A stretch of 64,000 nucleotides of DNA from Leisingera aquimarina DSM 24565 (GCF_000473165.1 NZ_KI421504.1:1358501-1422500), one strand, 5' to 3'; numbered from the stretch's first letter, positions 53,382-60,560 are shown. Numbers and translations: made by a program. The notes: generated from the letters alone by a model not told the origin.

Positions 53382-53579
53382 TTAATTTGATTGACTAAGT
53401 AACATCCCGAAGCGAATCTTTTCAAGATAACGTCGCGCATTGCGTCAATGTGTCGTTTTTCTGCAATTTTTTGCGTATACACGCCTATGGATGGAACTAT
53501 ATATACTTTGCATATCGAAGTAATTGGTTGCAAAATCACACTTCTTGATTATCCCTCCAGGCTCTGCCAGAAACTGAAG
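53382..53579. promoter_or_regulatory. ectA-ectR divergent control region
   Basis: AT-rich compared with both genes. Symmetric sites: CATTG-CGT-CAATG (about 53438-53450) and TTTGCA-N16-TGCAAA (53507-53534), the latter 46 bases before the ectR start. These are candidate EctR operators overlapping the ectA promoter; no binding evidence is available. Confidence 0.45.
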
Positions 53580-54056
53580 ATGGACCGTGTTGATGCCAGC
53601 CTGATAGCCCTGCGCCGGATTCTGCGCGCCACCGACCTGTTCGGACGCGAGTTGGCCCGGTCGGTTGAACTGACAGCGCCGCAGTTCCGTGTGCTGCAAA
53701 TAATTGCGGGCAGTGAGCATTGCACGGCCAAGGCAATCTCGCAGCAGATGCGGATTTCCCAGGCAACCGTGACTTCGCTTGTCGACAAGCTGGTGCGGAA
53801 AGAGATGGCCGTGCGTGAAAAGTCGCAGACCGACCGGCGTCAAACCAATATATCTGTCACTGCAAAAGGCCGACAGGCAATTGTGGAAGCCCCTGATCCC
53901 CTGCAGCAACGGTTCGTCCGCAAGTTTGAAGCGATGGAAGACTGGGAGCAGGCGGCGCTGATCGCGGCGCTGGAGCGCGTGGCGGCCATGCTGGACGCGG
54001 AAGACATTGATGCAGCGCCGGTACTGGATACCGGCGAAAGCCTGACTGCTTCGTGA
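53580..54056 (+). CDS. ectR: MarR-family regulator of ectoine synthesis, EctR
   Basis: 158 residues from the ATG at 53580 (MDRVDASLIALRRILRATDLFG); an in-frame ATG at 53448 would add an AT-rich, unlikely leader. Winged helix about 40-100 (TAKAISQQMRISQATVTSLVDKLVRKEMAVREKSQTDRRQTNISVT). It is divergent from ectA, the standard position for EctR, which represses ect operons and is released at high osmolarity (family knowledge). An imperfect terminator hairpin follows. Confidence 0.88.
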   Translation: MDRVDASLIALRRILRATDLFGRELARSVELTAPQFRVLQIIAGSEHCTAKAISQQMRISQATVTSLVDKLVRKEMAVREKSQTDRRQTNISVTAKGRQAIVEAPDPLQQRFVRKFEAMEDWEQAALIAALERVAAMLDAEDIDAAPVLDTGESLTAS

Positions 54057-54129
54057 ATCTGTGCAGGCGTTGGACAACGGTCCTACAACCTCAGCAACTG
54101 GATCCGGGGGTTTCCCAACAGAACTCTCT

Positions 54130-54152
54130 TGGCTCAGATTGAGCCATCCTTT
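54130..54152 (+). terminator. Terminator-like hairpin after ectR
   Basis: TGGCTCA-GAT-TGAGCCA followed by TCCTTT, 74 bases after ectR. The stem is perfect; the T-run is weak. Confidence 0.45.
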
Positions 54153-54201
54153 CATGTCACAACACATCTAGCGCCGTGATGGTTGCGATGCAAAGGTGAT
54201 A

Positions 54202-54265
54202 TGGCGAGCCCTGGAGGACTCGAACTCTTATCTTAACCAGTCGTCCCCAAGGCGGCGCTGCCGAG
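54202..54265 (-). pseudogene. 3' fragment of a decayed tRNA
   Basis: On the minus strand the sequence ends GAGTTCGAGTCCTCCAGGGCTCGCCA in parts: a T-loop TTCGAGT, an acceptor-like AGGGCTC, discriminator G and an encoded CCA. The 5' acceptor partner is not found within tRNA distance, so it cannot fold as a full tRNA. It is one of several tRNA-derived pieces in this stretch. Confidence 0.4.
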
Positions 54266-54502
54266 ACACTCTCTGCGCTTTCTTCTTCTTAGTGTTTTTG
54301 GACTGCCGCCGTCATAACCTTCTATAAATATGGTGTTCTTTGTCTTCTGGAGCGCTACGACAAGAGATGCATGCCATCTCTTCTTGTCCATCTGCGCGAT
54401 GAGTTAATACTTACTTCAGTAGGAAATAATCCATGTCTCGACCGAGCAAGGAAAGGTGCTTTCCACTGAAATTCTGATCTGCTACATACGCCTTGTGGAT
54501 AC
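54266..54502. other. Non-coding stretch before tRNA-Arg
   Basis: No gene seen. Contains a hairpin GAGATG-CATGC-CATCTC (54364-54380) and lower GC than the flanking core genes. Its role is not evident. Confidence 0.4.
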
Positions 54503-54579
54503 GGCCCCGTAGCTCAACTGGATAGAGCAGCTGACTTCTAATCAGCAGGTTGAGGATTCGAGTTCTTCCGGGGTCGCCA
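54503..54579 (+). tRNA. tRNA-Arg (anticodon TCT)
   Basis: 77 bases including an encoded CCA. Acceptor GGCCCCG pairs with CGGGGTC (one G-T); D stem GCTC/GAGC; anticodon arm GCTGA-CTTCTAA-TCAGC gives TCT; T arm GAGGA-TTCGAGT-TCTTC has one wobble; discriminator G. It reads AGA arginine codons. It sits at the left edge of the accessory stretch, and tRNA genes are common integration sites. Confidence 0.9.
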
Positions 54580-54927
54580 CACCTCTACCTTAGCTTCATT
54601 GATTGAAGCGGTGGGCATTCCTCCCTACCGGATGATACGGCTTTTTTGTCTGGAATCGTCACTCCTCTTTCGGGCTTCGGCTACCGAAAGGTGCGCAGGG
54701 CGTATGGGCGGAAGAGAACCCAATGACTGCGGCCCTTGCATTGTCGAATCCGCGGGAAACTTCATAAACTTAGATCACCAAAAGGTTGAATTTGCTGTGT
54801 TCATCAAGTTATGTGGTGGAACATAAAAGGGCCCACTTAAGCACAGGCAAAGTAGTAACCTTCAAACCAATTTGAAAAAACGGTAGGAAGTCGGGTAGGG
54901 CAAGATACACCGAGGTCGAACACACAA
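54580..54927. other. Non-coding stretch after tRNA-Arg
   Basis: 348 bases. A 75-codon open frame (54599-54826) exists but has no ribosome site or protein-like composition, and I do not call it. No hairpin of note. Confidence 0.4.
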
Positions 54928-55137
54928 ATGACCGCGCTCGTTCAACGCATCGAAGACGAGATGCGTGAGCAGAAGTTCTACAACGGCTACATCGACAAGC
55001 TTCAGTATCTAATCACAAACCGCGAAGACTCTGAGCTCAAAGGTTTGCGAGAAAAACTGGAGGCTGTTAGCCGCGGCGACGAATGGGAGATCGCCGAGAG
55101 AGATCTTCTTGCCTTTGAGCAGATGTTAGAAAAATGA
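54928..55137 (+). CDS. Hypothetical protein, 3' end supplied by the IS3 element
   Basis: 69 residues (MTALVQRIEDEMREQKFYNG to LLAFEQMLEK), highly charged and predicted helical, with protein-like composition unlike the chance frames around it. Its TGA stop (55135-55137) is the first three bases of the IS element, so the original protein may have been longer and was cut here. I do not recognise the family. Lower GC than core genes suggests acquired DNA. Confidence 0.5.
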   Translation: MTALVQRIEDEMREQKFYNGYIDKLQYLITNREDSELKGLREKLEAVSRGDEWEIAERDLLAFEQMLEK

Positions 55138-55191
55138 GCCTCCCCCAATGAAGTGGTCCGCCCCTATGATTAGGAAAGCGGAGGGCCATAG

Positions 55192-55470
55192 ATGGCGATT
55201 AAGAGACCCAAGCCTGAAGAGATTGTCGCGAAGTTACGGCAGGTTGAAGTGCTGATGGGGCAAGGCATGCCCCGAATAGACGCCATTCGGCAGATCAGTG
55301 TGACGGAACAAACCTATTGCCGTTGGAAGAAGAAGTACGGCGGAATGGGCACAGAACAACTCAAGGAACTGAAGCGGCTCCAGAAGGAGAACGAGCGCCT
55401 TCGCCGTGCCGTTTCAGATCTTACACTCGACAAACTGATCCTGTCAGAGGCCGCAAAGGGAAACTTCTGA
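55192..55470 (+). CDS. IS3-family transposase OrfA
   Basis: 92 residues: helix-turn-helix (PKPEEIVAKLRQVEVLMGQGM, ISVTEQTYCRWKKKYGG) followed by a leucine-zipper-like helix (LKRLQKENERLRRAVSDLTLDKLIL). This is the DNA-binding half; a -1 frameshift near its end makes the OrfAB transposase. A GGAGGG site precedes the ATG by about 10 bases. Confidence 0.9.
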   Translation: MAIKRPKPEEIVAKLRQVEVLMGQGMPRIDAIRQISVTEQTYCRWKKKYGGMGTEQLKELKRLQKENERLRRAVSDLTLDKLILSEAAKGNF

Positions 55471-56318
55471 GCCCCTCGCGCCGCCGTGCCTGCATCGATC
55501 ATGTGCGTAGCCAAATCAAGATTTCCGAACGCCGTGTATGCCGCGTCTTGGGCCAGCACCGATCCACGCAGCGCCGGTTGCCACTTGGGCGTGCTGACGA
55601 AGACCGCCTGGTCGAGGACATGATCGAGCTGACACGTCAGTATGGTCGATATGGCTACCGTCGGATTGCCGCTCTGCTGCGAGACGCAGGCTGGCAGGTG
55701 AACGACAAGCGCGTCGAACGTCTATGGCGGCGAGAGGGGCTAAAGGTTCCCATGAAACAGCCCAAGAAAGGGCGGCTCTGGCTCAACAATGGTTCGTGTG
55801 TTCGGCTGCGGCCAGAGTATCGCAATCACGTCTGGTCGTACGACTTCGTGCATCATCGAACAGACGATGGTCGAGCGTTCAGGACATTGAATATTCTGGA
55901 CGAACACAGTCGGGAATGTTTGGCGACCCGGGTGAGGCGGCAGCTGAACTCGACCGAGGTCATTGATGTTCTGACCGACCTGTTCATTCTTCGGGGCGTG
56001 CCTGCTTACATCAGGTCTGACAACGGCCCCGAATTCATAGCTGAGGCCGTCAGAGGCTGGATCAAAGCAGTTGGGGCTAAGACCGCATTCATCGAACCCG
56101 GGTCACCGTGGGAGAACGGATATTGCGAAAGCTTCAACGGGCGCATGCGCGACGAGCTGCTGAACGGTGAGGTCTTTTACTCGCTGCGGGAAGCCCAGAT
56201 CATCATCGAAAGTTGGAGAAAACACTACAACACCAGACGACCACACAGTGCTCTGGGCTACCGCCCACCGGCTCCAGAGGCCATTGTTCCGGTAGACCAA
56301 AGGCCAACCATGCACTAA
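55452..56318 (+). CDS. IS3-family transposase OrfB (catalytic part)
   Basis: Frame -1 relative to orfA; the open frame begins at 55317 but transposase-like sequence starts at the orfA end (RRACIDHVRSQIKISERRVCRVLGQHRS). DDE residues: Asp in VWSYDFVHH, Asp in YIRSDNGPEF, Glu in SPWENGYCESFNGRMRDELL. HTH_21 and integrase-core order is normal and no stops interrupt it, so the element may still be active. Confidence 0.9.
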   Translation, partial: RKGKLLSPSRRRACIDHVRSQIKISERRVCRVLGQHRSTQRRLPLGRADEDRLVEDMIELTRQYGRYGYRRIAALLRDAGWQVNDKRVERLWRREGLKVPMKQPKKGRLWLNNGSCVRLRPEYRNHVWSYDFVHHRTDDGRAFRTLNILDEHSRECLATRVRRQLNSTEVIDVLTDLFILRGVPAYIRSDNGPEFIAEAVRGWIKAVGAKTAFIEPGSPWENGYCESFNGRMRDELLNGEVFYSLREAQIIIESWRKHYNTRRPHSALGYRPPAPEAIVPVDQRPTMH

Positions 56319-56335
56319 CTTTCAACTTGGACCAC

Positions 56336-56485
56336 TCAAGCGGGGCCGCTCACAGCGATGGCGGAAGAAAGGTGGTCCTTCTCTGACTTGATGGCATTCA
56401 TTTCAACCACTTGAGGAAAGAGGTCACCATCAGAGTGCTCAACAATGAAATCAATCGCCCAATCAACAGATGCTTTGTCCAACAT
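56336..56485 (-). pseudogene. N-terminal fragment resembling an RNA-directed DNA polymerase (reverse transcriptase), cut by the IS
   Basis: 49 codons from an ATG at 56485. It reads MLDKASVDWAIDFIVEHSDG, then DLFPQVVEMNAIKSEKDHLS, enters the IS right end at 56352 and stops in it at 56336. The pattern 'WA-x5-HSDGDLFP-x4-E' recalls the N-terminus of a group of bacterial (defence-type) reverse transcriptases whose first residues carry a D-(T/G)-D-(I/L)-F-P motif. This is recognition from memory on a short stretch. The rest of the gene is absent. A nine-base G run and strong hairpins lie upstream. Confidence 0.4.
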
Positions 56486-56975
56486 GTTTGTTCCCAAACC
56501 TCGAAATCATCTATATGGGGAGCGATCCGCCCCCCCCCAAACAACCTATAAAGCTGAAAAGCATGCCGTTGTGACGACGTCAACGCTGGAACATCCTCAG
56601 GATGAAAATGGGCTTGGTCCAAGGTTCAAACCATAGTCCCAAACAACTGACAGTGGCTGATGAAGCACGCCCGTAGTTTTTCCCTTGCGAAGAGAAAGTT
56701 GATCAAGTGTGCAAACGTTTTTGAACCAACGTCGGATGGCCCTGCGGGCCATGGTGCCTTGGTATACGCCAGCTTTTTGGAGAGCGCGCATACCAAGGCA
56801 CCTTGCTCTACGAAGCCGCCTGACAGTCACGTGTTCGAGCAGCACATCCGCCTGGATGCATTATAACTTTCTTTTGGGTTACGCGGGAAAGCAACGATTA
56901 CCGGCGTAAAACTCCATATTTTCAACAAGGTATCAAGGAGTTTCAGCGAGCGTTAAAACTTATCTCAAATAGGTT
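56486..56975. other. Non-coding stretch upstream of the RT-like fragment, with strong inverted repeats
   Basis: No gene seen. Minus-strand G9 tract at 56538-56530. Two adjoining hairpins: ATGGCCC-TGC-GGGCCAT (56736-56752) and a perfect 13-bp inverted repeat GGTGCCTTGGTAT (56753-56765) / ATACCAAGGCACC (56790-56802) with a 24-base loop. The paired structures could be a structured RNA or an attachment/cruciform site. Confidence 0.45.
56736..56802. repeat. Adjoining inverted repeats (7-bp and perfect 13-bp arms)
   Basis: The 13-bp arms are exact complements, rare by chance in a non-coding stretch. They lie 250-320 bases upstream of the RT-like start, on the side where retron and DRT2/DRT9-type systems keep their non-coding RNA (known for those families). 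No link is proven. Confidence 0.6.
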
Positions 56976-57041
56976 TAGATAAGAACCCCCAACAGCCCGA
57001 TTAGAAGTCGGATATTCTATCCAGTTGAATTACGTGGGCGC
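56976..57041 (-). pseudogene. tRNA-Arg(TCT)-like pseudogene, 3' truncated
   Basis: Minus strand, starting GCGCCCACGTAATTC. D stem ATTC/GAAT pairs fully; anticodon arm CCGA-CTTCTAA-TCGG gives TCT; GGGGGTTC begins the T arm and then similarity stops, so the T stem and 3' acceptor are missing. An upstream TTGACA (57079-57074), 17-base spacer and CAAAAT make a plausible own promoter. Confidence 0.6.
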
Positions 57042-57069
57042 ACGTTTGCCATTTTGGACGAAGCCTACG

Positions 57070-57104
57070 GCCATGTCAACTTAGTAGGAAGAGTGTTTGC
57101 CTAC
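57070..57104 (-). repeat. Repeat unit copy 1: hairpin plus TTGACATGGC
   Basis: Minus strand: GTAGG-N10-CCTAC hairpin, TAAG, TTGACATGGC. The same order recurs at 57230-57265 upstream of the next tRNA-like piece. It reads as terminator-like hairpin followed by promoter -35 box. Confidence 0.6.
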
Positions 57105-57131
57105 CACAATTTTATCGTTACTAGGCAACAC

Positions 57132-57196
57132 CTTACCCCCACTCAGTAGGGGATAGGGGGTTAATTGTACTCTAAATCCAGCTGAGCTAAGGGCCC
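57132..57196 (-). pseudogene. Decayed tRNA-like sequence 2
   Basis: Minus strand, starting GGGCCCTTAGCTCAGCTGG; D stem GCTC/GAGT can pair, then similarity fades at an AATTAACCCCC stretch that forms its own CCCCC/GGGGG hairpin. No 3' acceptor. Preceded by repeat unit copy 2 with TTGACATGGC. Confidence 0.5.
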
Positions 57197-57229
57197 ACTC
57201 TTGTCCCGGCTGTACCAGCCAAATCCCTC

Positions 57230-57265
57230 GCCATGTCAACTTGGTAGAGAAGTGGGGTGCCTACC
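57230..57265 (-). repeat. Repeat unit copy 2: hairpin plus TTGACATGGC
   Basis: Minus strand: GGTAG-N13-CTACC hairpin, AAG, TTGACATGGC. Shares ACTTGGTAG/ACTTAGTAG-type sequence with copy 1 and a worn third copy at 57299-57320 that has lost the TTGACA. Confidence 0.6.
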
Positions 57266-57317
57266 TTGAAAATTTGGTTGTTTTCAAATGAGTTCCCGAC
57301 TTGGTAGGTGATTGGGT

Positions 57318-57352
57318 GCTATTTCTGCCCTATACGGTTGAGCCAAGGGGCC
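57318..57352 (-). pseudogene. Decayed tRNA-like sequence 3 (5' half)
   Basis: Minus strand, starting GGCCCCTTGGCTCAACCG. It aligns with the first 30 bases of the intact tRNA-Arg at 54503 (GGCCCCGTAGCTCAACTGG) and then ends at the worn repeat unit. No T arm or acceptor 3' strand. Confidence 0.45.
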
Positions 57353-57387
57353 GCTCGGCGCCGGTTATGACAGGCAGGTGCCAGGGG

Positions 57388-57864
57388 TCAAGCCGCTGTG
57401 CGCAAGTCCAGATGCATGAATACCGACCAAGGATCCTCTGCGTAGTCTCCAAAGGGCCCGCATTGCCGGAAACCAAAGGATTCATACAGTCTACGCGAGG
57501 GCAGAAAATCTTTCGTGGAACCGGTCTCTAAAAAGAGGCCTGTGGCCTCATCCTTGCGGGAAAGCTGCAGCAGGAATTCCAGCATTGCGCGTCCTGCTCC
57601 ACAGCCGCGGGCCTCGGACACAGTGTGCATGGATTTCAGTTCGCGCGCGCCGCCGTCCAGCAGTTTCAGCGCCCCCATGGCAACCGCTTTGCCGCCCTGG
57701 CGCAGCAGAAAGAACTGTACCTCAGGGCTTTCAAGGCCGCTTGTATCCAGCGCGTGGCAGCTTTCTTCTGGCGATTGTGCCGCCATTTGCGAAAGATGCC
57801 GCCGGATCAGGGCTGAAGCTTCCGGTCCGGCCGGGTTCTCCGGGCTGATCTTAAAGCGGGGCAT
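57388..57864 (-). CDS. GNAT-family N-acetyltransferase
   Basis: 158 residues from the ATG at 57864 (MPRFKISPENPAGPEA). Acetyl-CoA motif A: ELKSMHTVSEARGCGAGRAMLEFLLQLS (R-x2-G-x-G/A pattern), then FLETGSTKDFLPSRRLYESFGFRQCGPF, the usual C-terminal motif. The substrate is unknown; the DYAEDPWSVFMHL end resembles PhnO/YhbS-like small-molecule acetyltransferases. It borders the tRNA-like array on one side and decayed IS elements on the other. Confidence 0.82.
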   Translation of the reverse strand: MPRFKISPENPAGPEASALIRRHLSQMAAQSPEESCHALDTSGLESPEVQFFLLRQGGKAVAMGALKLLDGGARELKSMHTVSEARGCGAGRAMLEFLLQLSRKDEATGLFLETGSTKDFLPSRRLYESFGFRQCGPFGDYAEDPWSVFMHLDLRTAA

Positions 57865-58112
57865 GATGTGGCGCAACTCCTGCTCTCGAGGGCGCGAATC
57901 CAATTTTCGAATTCGGTTCTAACACAAGACAGCCATCCTACGCCCATCAGAGTCAAGGCATGGCGGTGCTTTGTCCTTGCGTCGAAACCAACCCGGAAAT
58001 GCGATGCGCTTGGCATGGCTGCCAAAACGATGCAGCCGCGCAGGCCGGGGTGTTGCCGGGTGCTGGTGATTTTCGGATGCGGCGTCGCAAAAGCGTTGCG
58101 GACCAGGTGTCG
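57865..58112. other. Stretch without a called gene
   Basis: About 250 bases between the acetyltransferase gene and the response-regulator tail. Open frames exist on both strands but none has recognisable protein features. Confidence 0.4.
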
Positions 58113-58230
58113 GTCAGCTGCCAGGGAGGGGGAATTCAACAATCCGCCAATAGCGGTCAACCATATCGACGAGTTCCAGAAAATCACGCCCTGCTGTTTC
58201 TTTCACGATATAGCCCGCTGCATTCAGGTC
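58113..58230 (-). pseudogene. C-terminal fragment of a single-domain response regulator, cut by an IS
   Basis: Minus-strand frame reading DLNAAGYIVKETAGRDFLEL then VDMVDRYWRIVEFPLPGS and stop at 58113. The order 'A-x-GYIVK ... F-x-E-x-V ... YW ... P' is that of the last 38 residues of Rcp1-type CheY-like receivers, including the conserved Lys before alpha-5. The 5' part is missing; the next bases upstream are the end of an IS5-family element at 58234. Confidence 0.6.
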
Positions 58231-58233
58231 CTA

Positions 58234-59263
58234 GGGTCAGGATTCATAACCAGTAAATGACTAACGCCGCGAGGGCGATTGCTGACAGGAATACCTCGGG
58301 GCACCTGTCGCAGCGTGTTGCGGCGCGCCTCCAGTCCTTGAGCCTGCCGGACATGATCTCGATACGGTTGCGCCGTTTGTAGCGGCGTTTGCCGTATTTC
58401 ACAGGCTTCTTGCGCTGCTTTCGACCGGGGATACAGCCGCGCTCCTTTGTCTTTTAACGCTTCCCTGAACCCGCCGGCGTCATAGCCGCGGTCCCCAAGC
58501 AGCCAACCGGCTTTTGGCAAGCTGCTTAGCTGCGCCCGCGCGCCGATGTCGTCGCTGACCCGCCGCCTGACAGGCGATGTTTGCATCGCCGAGAAGGGGC
58601 CCGGCGGTGATAAACAGGCTGAGCGGCCGGCCCTGGCGGTCGCAGATGGCATGCAGCTTCGTGTTCATGCCGCCTTTGGTCCGGCCCCTCTCGGGACATT
58701 GCTGCGCAATGCCCTGCCGGGCAAGGGATCAGGCGTCCACGCCCCCCTTTTTCACGCCCGTACCGGTCGCTGTCCGATGGGCTTTCAGATAAGTTGCGTC
58801 CACTGCCCCGCAGTCGAAACGCAGTTTCGATGAGAGGGGGTCATCACAGTCTTCTCTTCCCTGTGACCGGAGGCCGGCCCGGCCGTCATTCGAGCGAAGA
58901 TGCCTTTCTCGCTCCAGCCCTTCCACCGGCTGTAAAGCGTTCACCGGGCTGACGCCGCCCCGCCGGGGCGACGGTCCCGCCTCACTGTGCGGACCGTATT
59001 CAGCAGGAGCGTCCCGCCAGCGCAATCCATTGCGGTTGATGAAGGTTCGTCGGGAAAATGATTCACTGGATCGTTTTCTGGTCCTCCTCACTCCCGCTCA
59101 AAACGCGCCGGCCATCGACGCGAGGCTTGCCGGGGGACCTGGGAAAGAAGGGTTCAAGACGCGCCATCTGCGCGTCGCCCAGCCGGAAAAGATCAGACAT
59201 GTACACCGCTCGTTTTCGAGCTCTGAATCACACGGCAAATCGGAAATCAATGCATCCTGACCC
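58234..59263 (-). mobile_element. Decayed IS5-family element (IS427-like ends)
   Basis: Terminal inverted repeats GGGTCAGGAT (58234-58243) and ATCCTGACCC (59254-59263), flanked by TA on both sides, the 2-3 base target repeat usual for this group. About 1030 bp, longer than the roughly 830 bp of simple relatives because of internal insertions. Confidence 0.75.
58244..59200 (-). pseudogene. IS5-family transposase, multiply frameshifted
   Basis: Pieces in order on the minus strand: MSDLFRLGDAQMARLEPFFP (start 59200), RNGLRWRDAPAEYGPH, DATYLKAHRTATGTG, MNTKLHAICDRQGRPLS, GWLLGDRGYDAGGFREAL and a tail FLSAIALAALVIYWL ending at 58244. They lie in different frames with stops and extra bases between, so no active enzyme is made from this copy. 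Confidence 0.8.
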
Positions 59264-59289
59264 TAATTCGTGCTGGTTGTCTTGGGCCA

Positions 59290-60434
59290 GGCATTGTTGC
59301 AGAACTCACACGTGAGGTGTGACTTCCCCTTTCCCCACTGACTTCATGCCACGCGGACGGTCCCGTCGGTGCCGAGCGCGTTGCAGCGGTTCATAAGAGC
59401 GATGCGAATGTGGATCTCGGCGGCCTGGCGCTCGGGGTCTCTTGCGGCGATGGGCTCGCTGAAAGCCTTGAGGCAGCGCATCTTGGCTTCGATGCGGCTT
59501 CGGGCGTGGTATCCGGTCCAGCGCTTCCAGAACGCCCGGCCGTAGTGGCGGGTGGCACGCAGTGTCTCGTTGCGGACCCGCGCAGCCGGGCAATCCTCTT
59601 TCCACGCGGGCCCGTTCTTGCGGATCGGGATGACCGGGGTGGCTTGCCGGCCGATGATGGCGGTGTGGCCGCGGCGCGTGTCATATGCCCGGTCAGCGGT
59701 CACGGTGCCGATCTGCTCGGCCTCGGGGATCTGACCGAGCAGGTCCGGCAGCACAGGCCGGCAGCACAGGGCTGTCGCCGTCGCGGCTTGGAGTGAATTC
59801 CACAGCGCGCATGCCGGAGGTCGCCGTGTCCATGGCCAGATGCACCTTGCGCCCCTCTCATTGATTGCTTTGCAATCAACTGCCGGGCAGGGATTGGCGG
59901 CGGCCCTGCACCCCGTGCTTGCGGGCCTGCCATTCGCCATCCCCAAGCAACTTGATCCCGGTGCTGTCCATTGCCCGGCAGGGCATCACAGAGTGATGCC
60001 CCGAGAGGGGACCAGCAGGTTGAGCGGGCCGTCCATGCGGCGATACGGGATCTGCACCGCCAGTGTCTTCTGCCTGCGGCAGAGGGTGGAGGAGCCGGGC
60101 ACGGGCCAATCCGGACCTGCCAGCCGGAGCAGGTTCGACGCCATCCCGGCGGTCTGCCGCAAGAGCAGCTTGAACAGCGCTTTGATCGACAGGCAGAACT
60201 GGATCGCCGCGTCGGAAAAGACCGCAGGGGGGCCCGGGCGGCATTCCTGCGGCGCGCGCCAAGTCATGTCCTTGTCCACCCAGATCAGCAGCGAGCCCCG
60301 CTTGCGCAACGCGGCGTTGTGGCTGGACCAGTTCGTTGTGCGATCGCGGGAGGGGATGGTTTGCTCATGCGGACCGTGCAAGCGCATGGATTCCTGATGT
60401 GAATCCTCAGAAGTCAGAGTTCTGCAACAACGCC
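59290..60434 (-). mobile_element. Decayed IS5-family element, IS903-like subgroup
   Basis: Terminal inverted repeats GGCATTGTTGCAGAACTC (59290-59307) and GAGTTCTGCAACAACGCC (60417-60434), 17 of 18 matching. About 1145 bp. The flanks (CTTGGGCCA left, ATTGTCATC right) show no 9-base direct repeat, so neighbouring DNA has been rearranged. It lies 26 bases from the other IS5-family element. Confidence 0.75.
59344..60387 (-). pseudogene. IS903-like transposase, frameshifted
   Basis: N-terminal piece RTTNWSSHNAALRKRGSLLIWVDKDM to IPYRRMDGPLNLLVPSRG (60387 to about 59990), then a shifted piece DSTGIKLLGDGEWQARKHG, then the C-terminal piece IGTVTADRAYDTRRGHTAI, IPIRKNGPAWKED and RSRIEAKMRCLKAFSEPIAARDPERQ. 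At least two frameshifts separate them. DDE-type family; the catalytic residues sit in different frames. Confidence 0.8.
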
Positions 60435-60560
60435 ATTGTCATCCCAAAGCGCGCAAAGGACAACGATCACGTAAATGAGGCCGCCCGCGATCCCAAGCGG
60501 CGTCAGCAGGTCAAAATAAAACCGGCGCCAACGAGAAGGGCGGCCGTACCATGGGTTCGG
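60435..60560 (-). pseudogene. Possible truncated membrane-protein fragment next to the IS
   Basis: Minus-strand frame NPWYGRPSRWRRFYFDLLTP then LGIAGGLIYVIVVLCALWDD running into the IS end, where it stops. A positively charged stretch followed by one clear membrane helix looks protein-like, but no start codon is evident and the family is unknown. Confidence 0.25.

Larger units (their letters stand above)
55135..56352 (+). mobile_element. IS3-family insertion sequence (about 1218 bp)
   Basis: Ends chosen from imperfect terminal inverted repeats: left TGAGCCTCCCCCA then AGTGGTCC, right (reverse complement) TGAGCGGCCCCG then AGTGGTCC. Carries orfA and orfB in overlapping -1 frame. Flanks are AAA on the left and CAG on the right, so no direct target repeat is seen, which points to a deletion or recombination next to the element after insertion. 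Confidence 0.8.

Noticed and set aside
54599..54826. 75-codon open frame after the tRNA
   Set aside because: No ribosome site, no family resemblance, and cysteine/arginine composition typical of a chance frame.
56398..56622. 74-codon minus-strand frame across the RT-like fragment
   Set aside because: It is out of frame with the ATG at 56485, and the in-frame 49-codon reading is the one with protein-like motifs.
57070..57320. Repeats as a CRISPR array
   Set aside because: Only two good copies and one worn copy, with spacings of about 160 and 70 bases, associated with tRNA-like pieces; no cas genes.
57132..57352. Tandem tRNA-like units as working tRNA genes
   Set aside because: None has a pairing 3' acceptor strand or T stem, so standard tRNA function is excluded for these copies.
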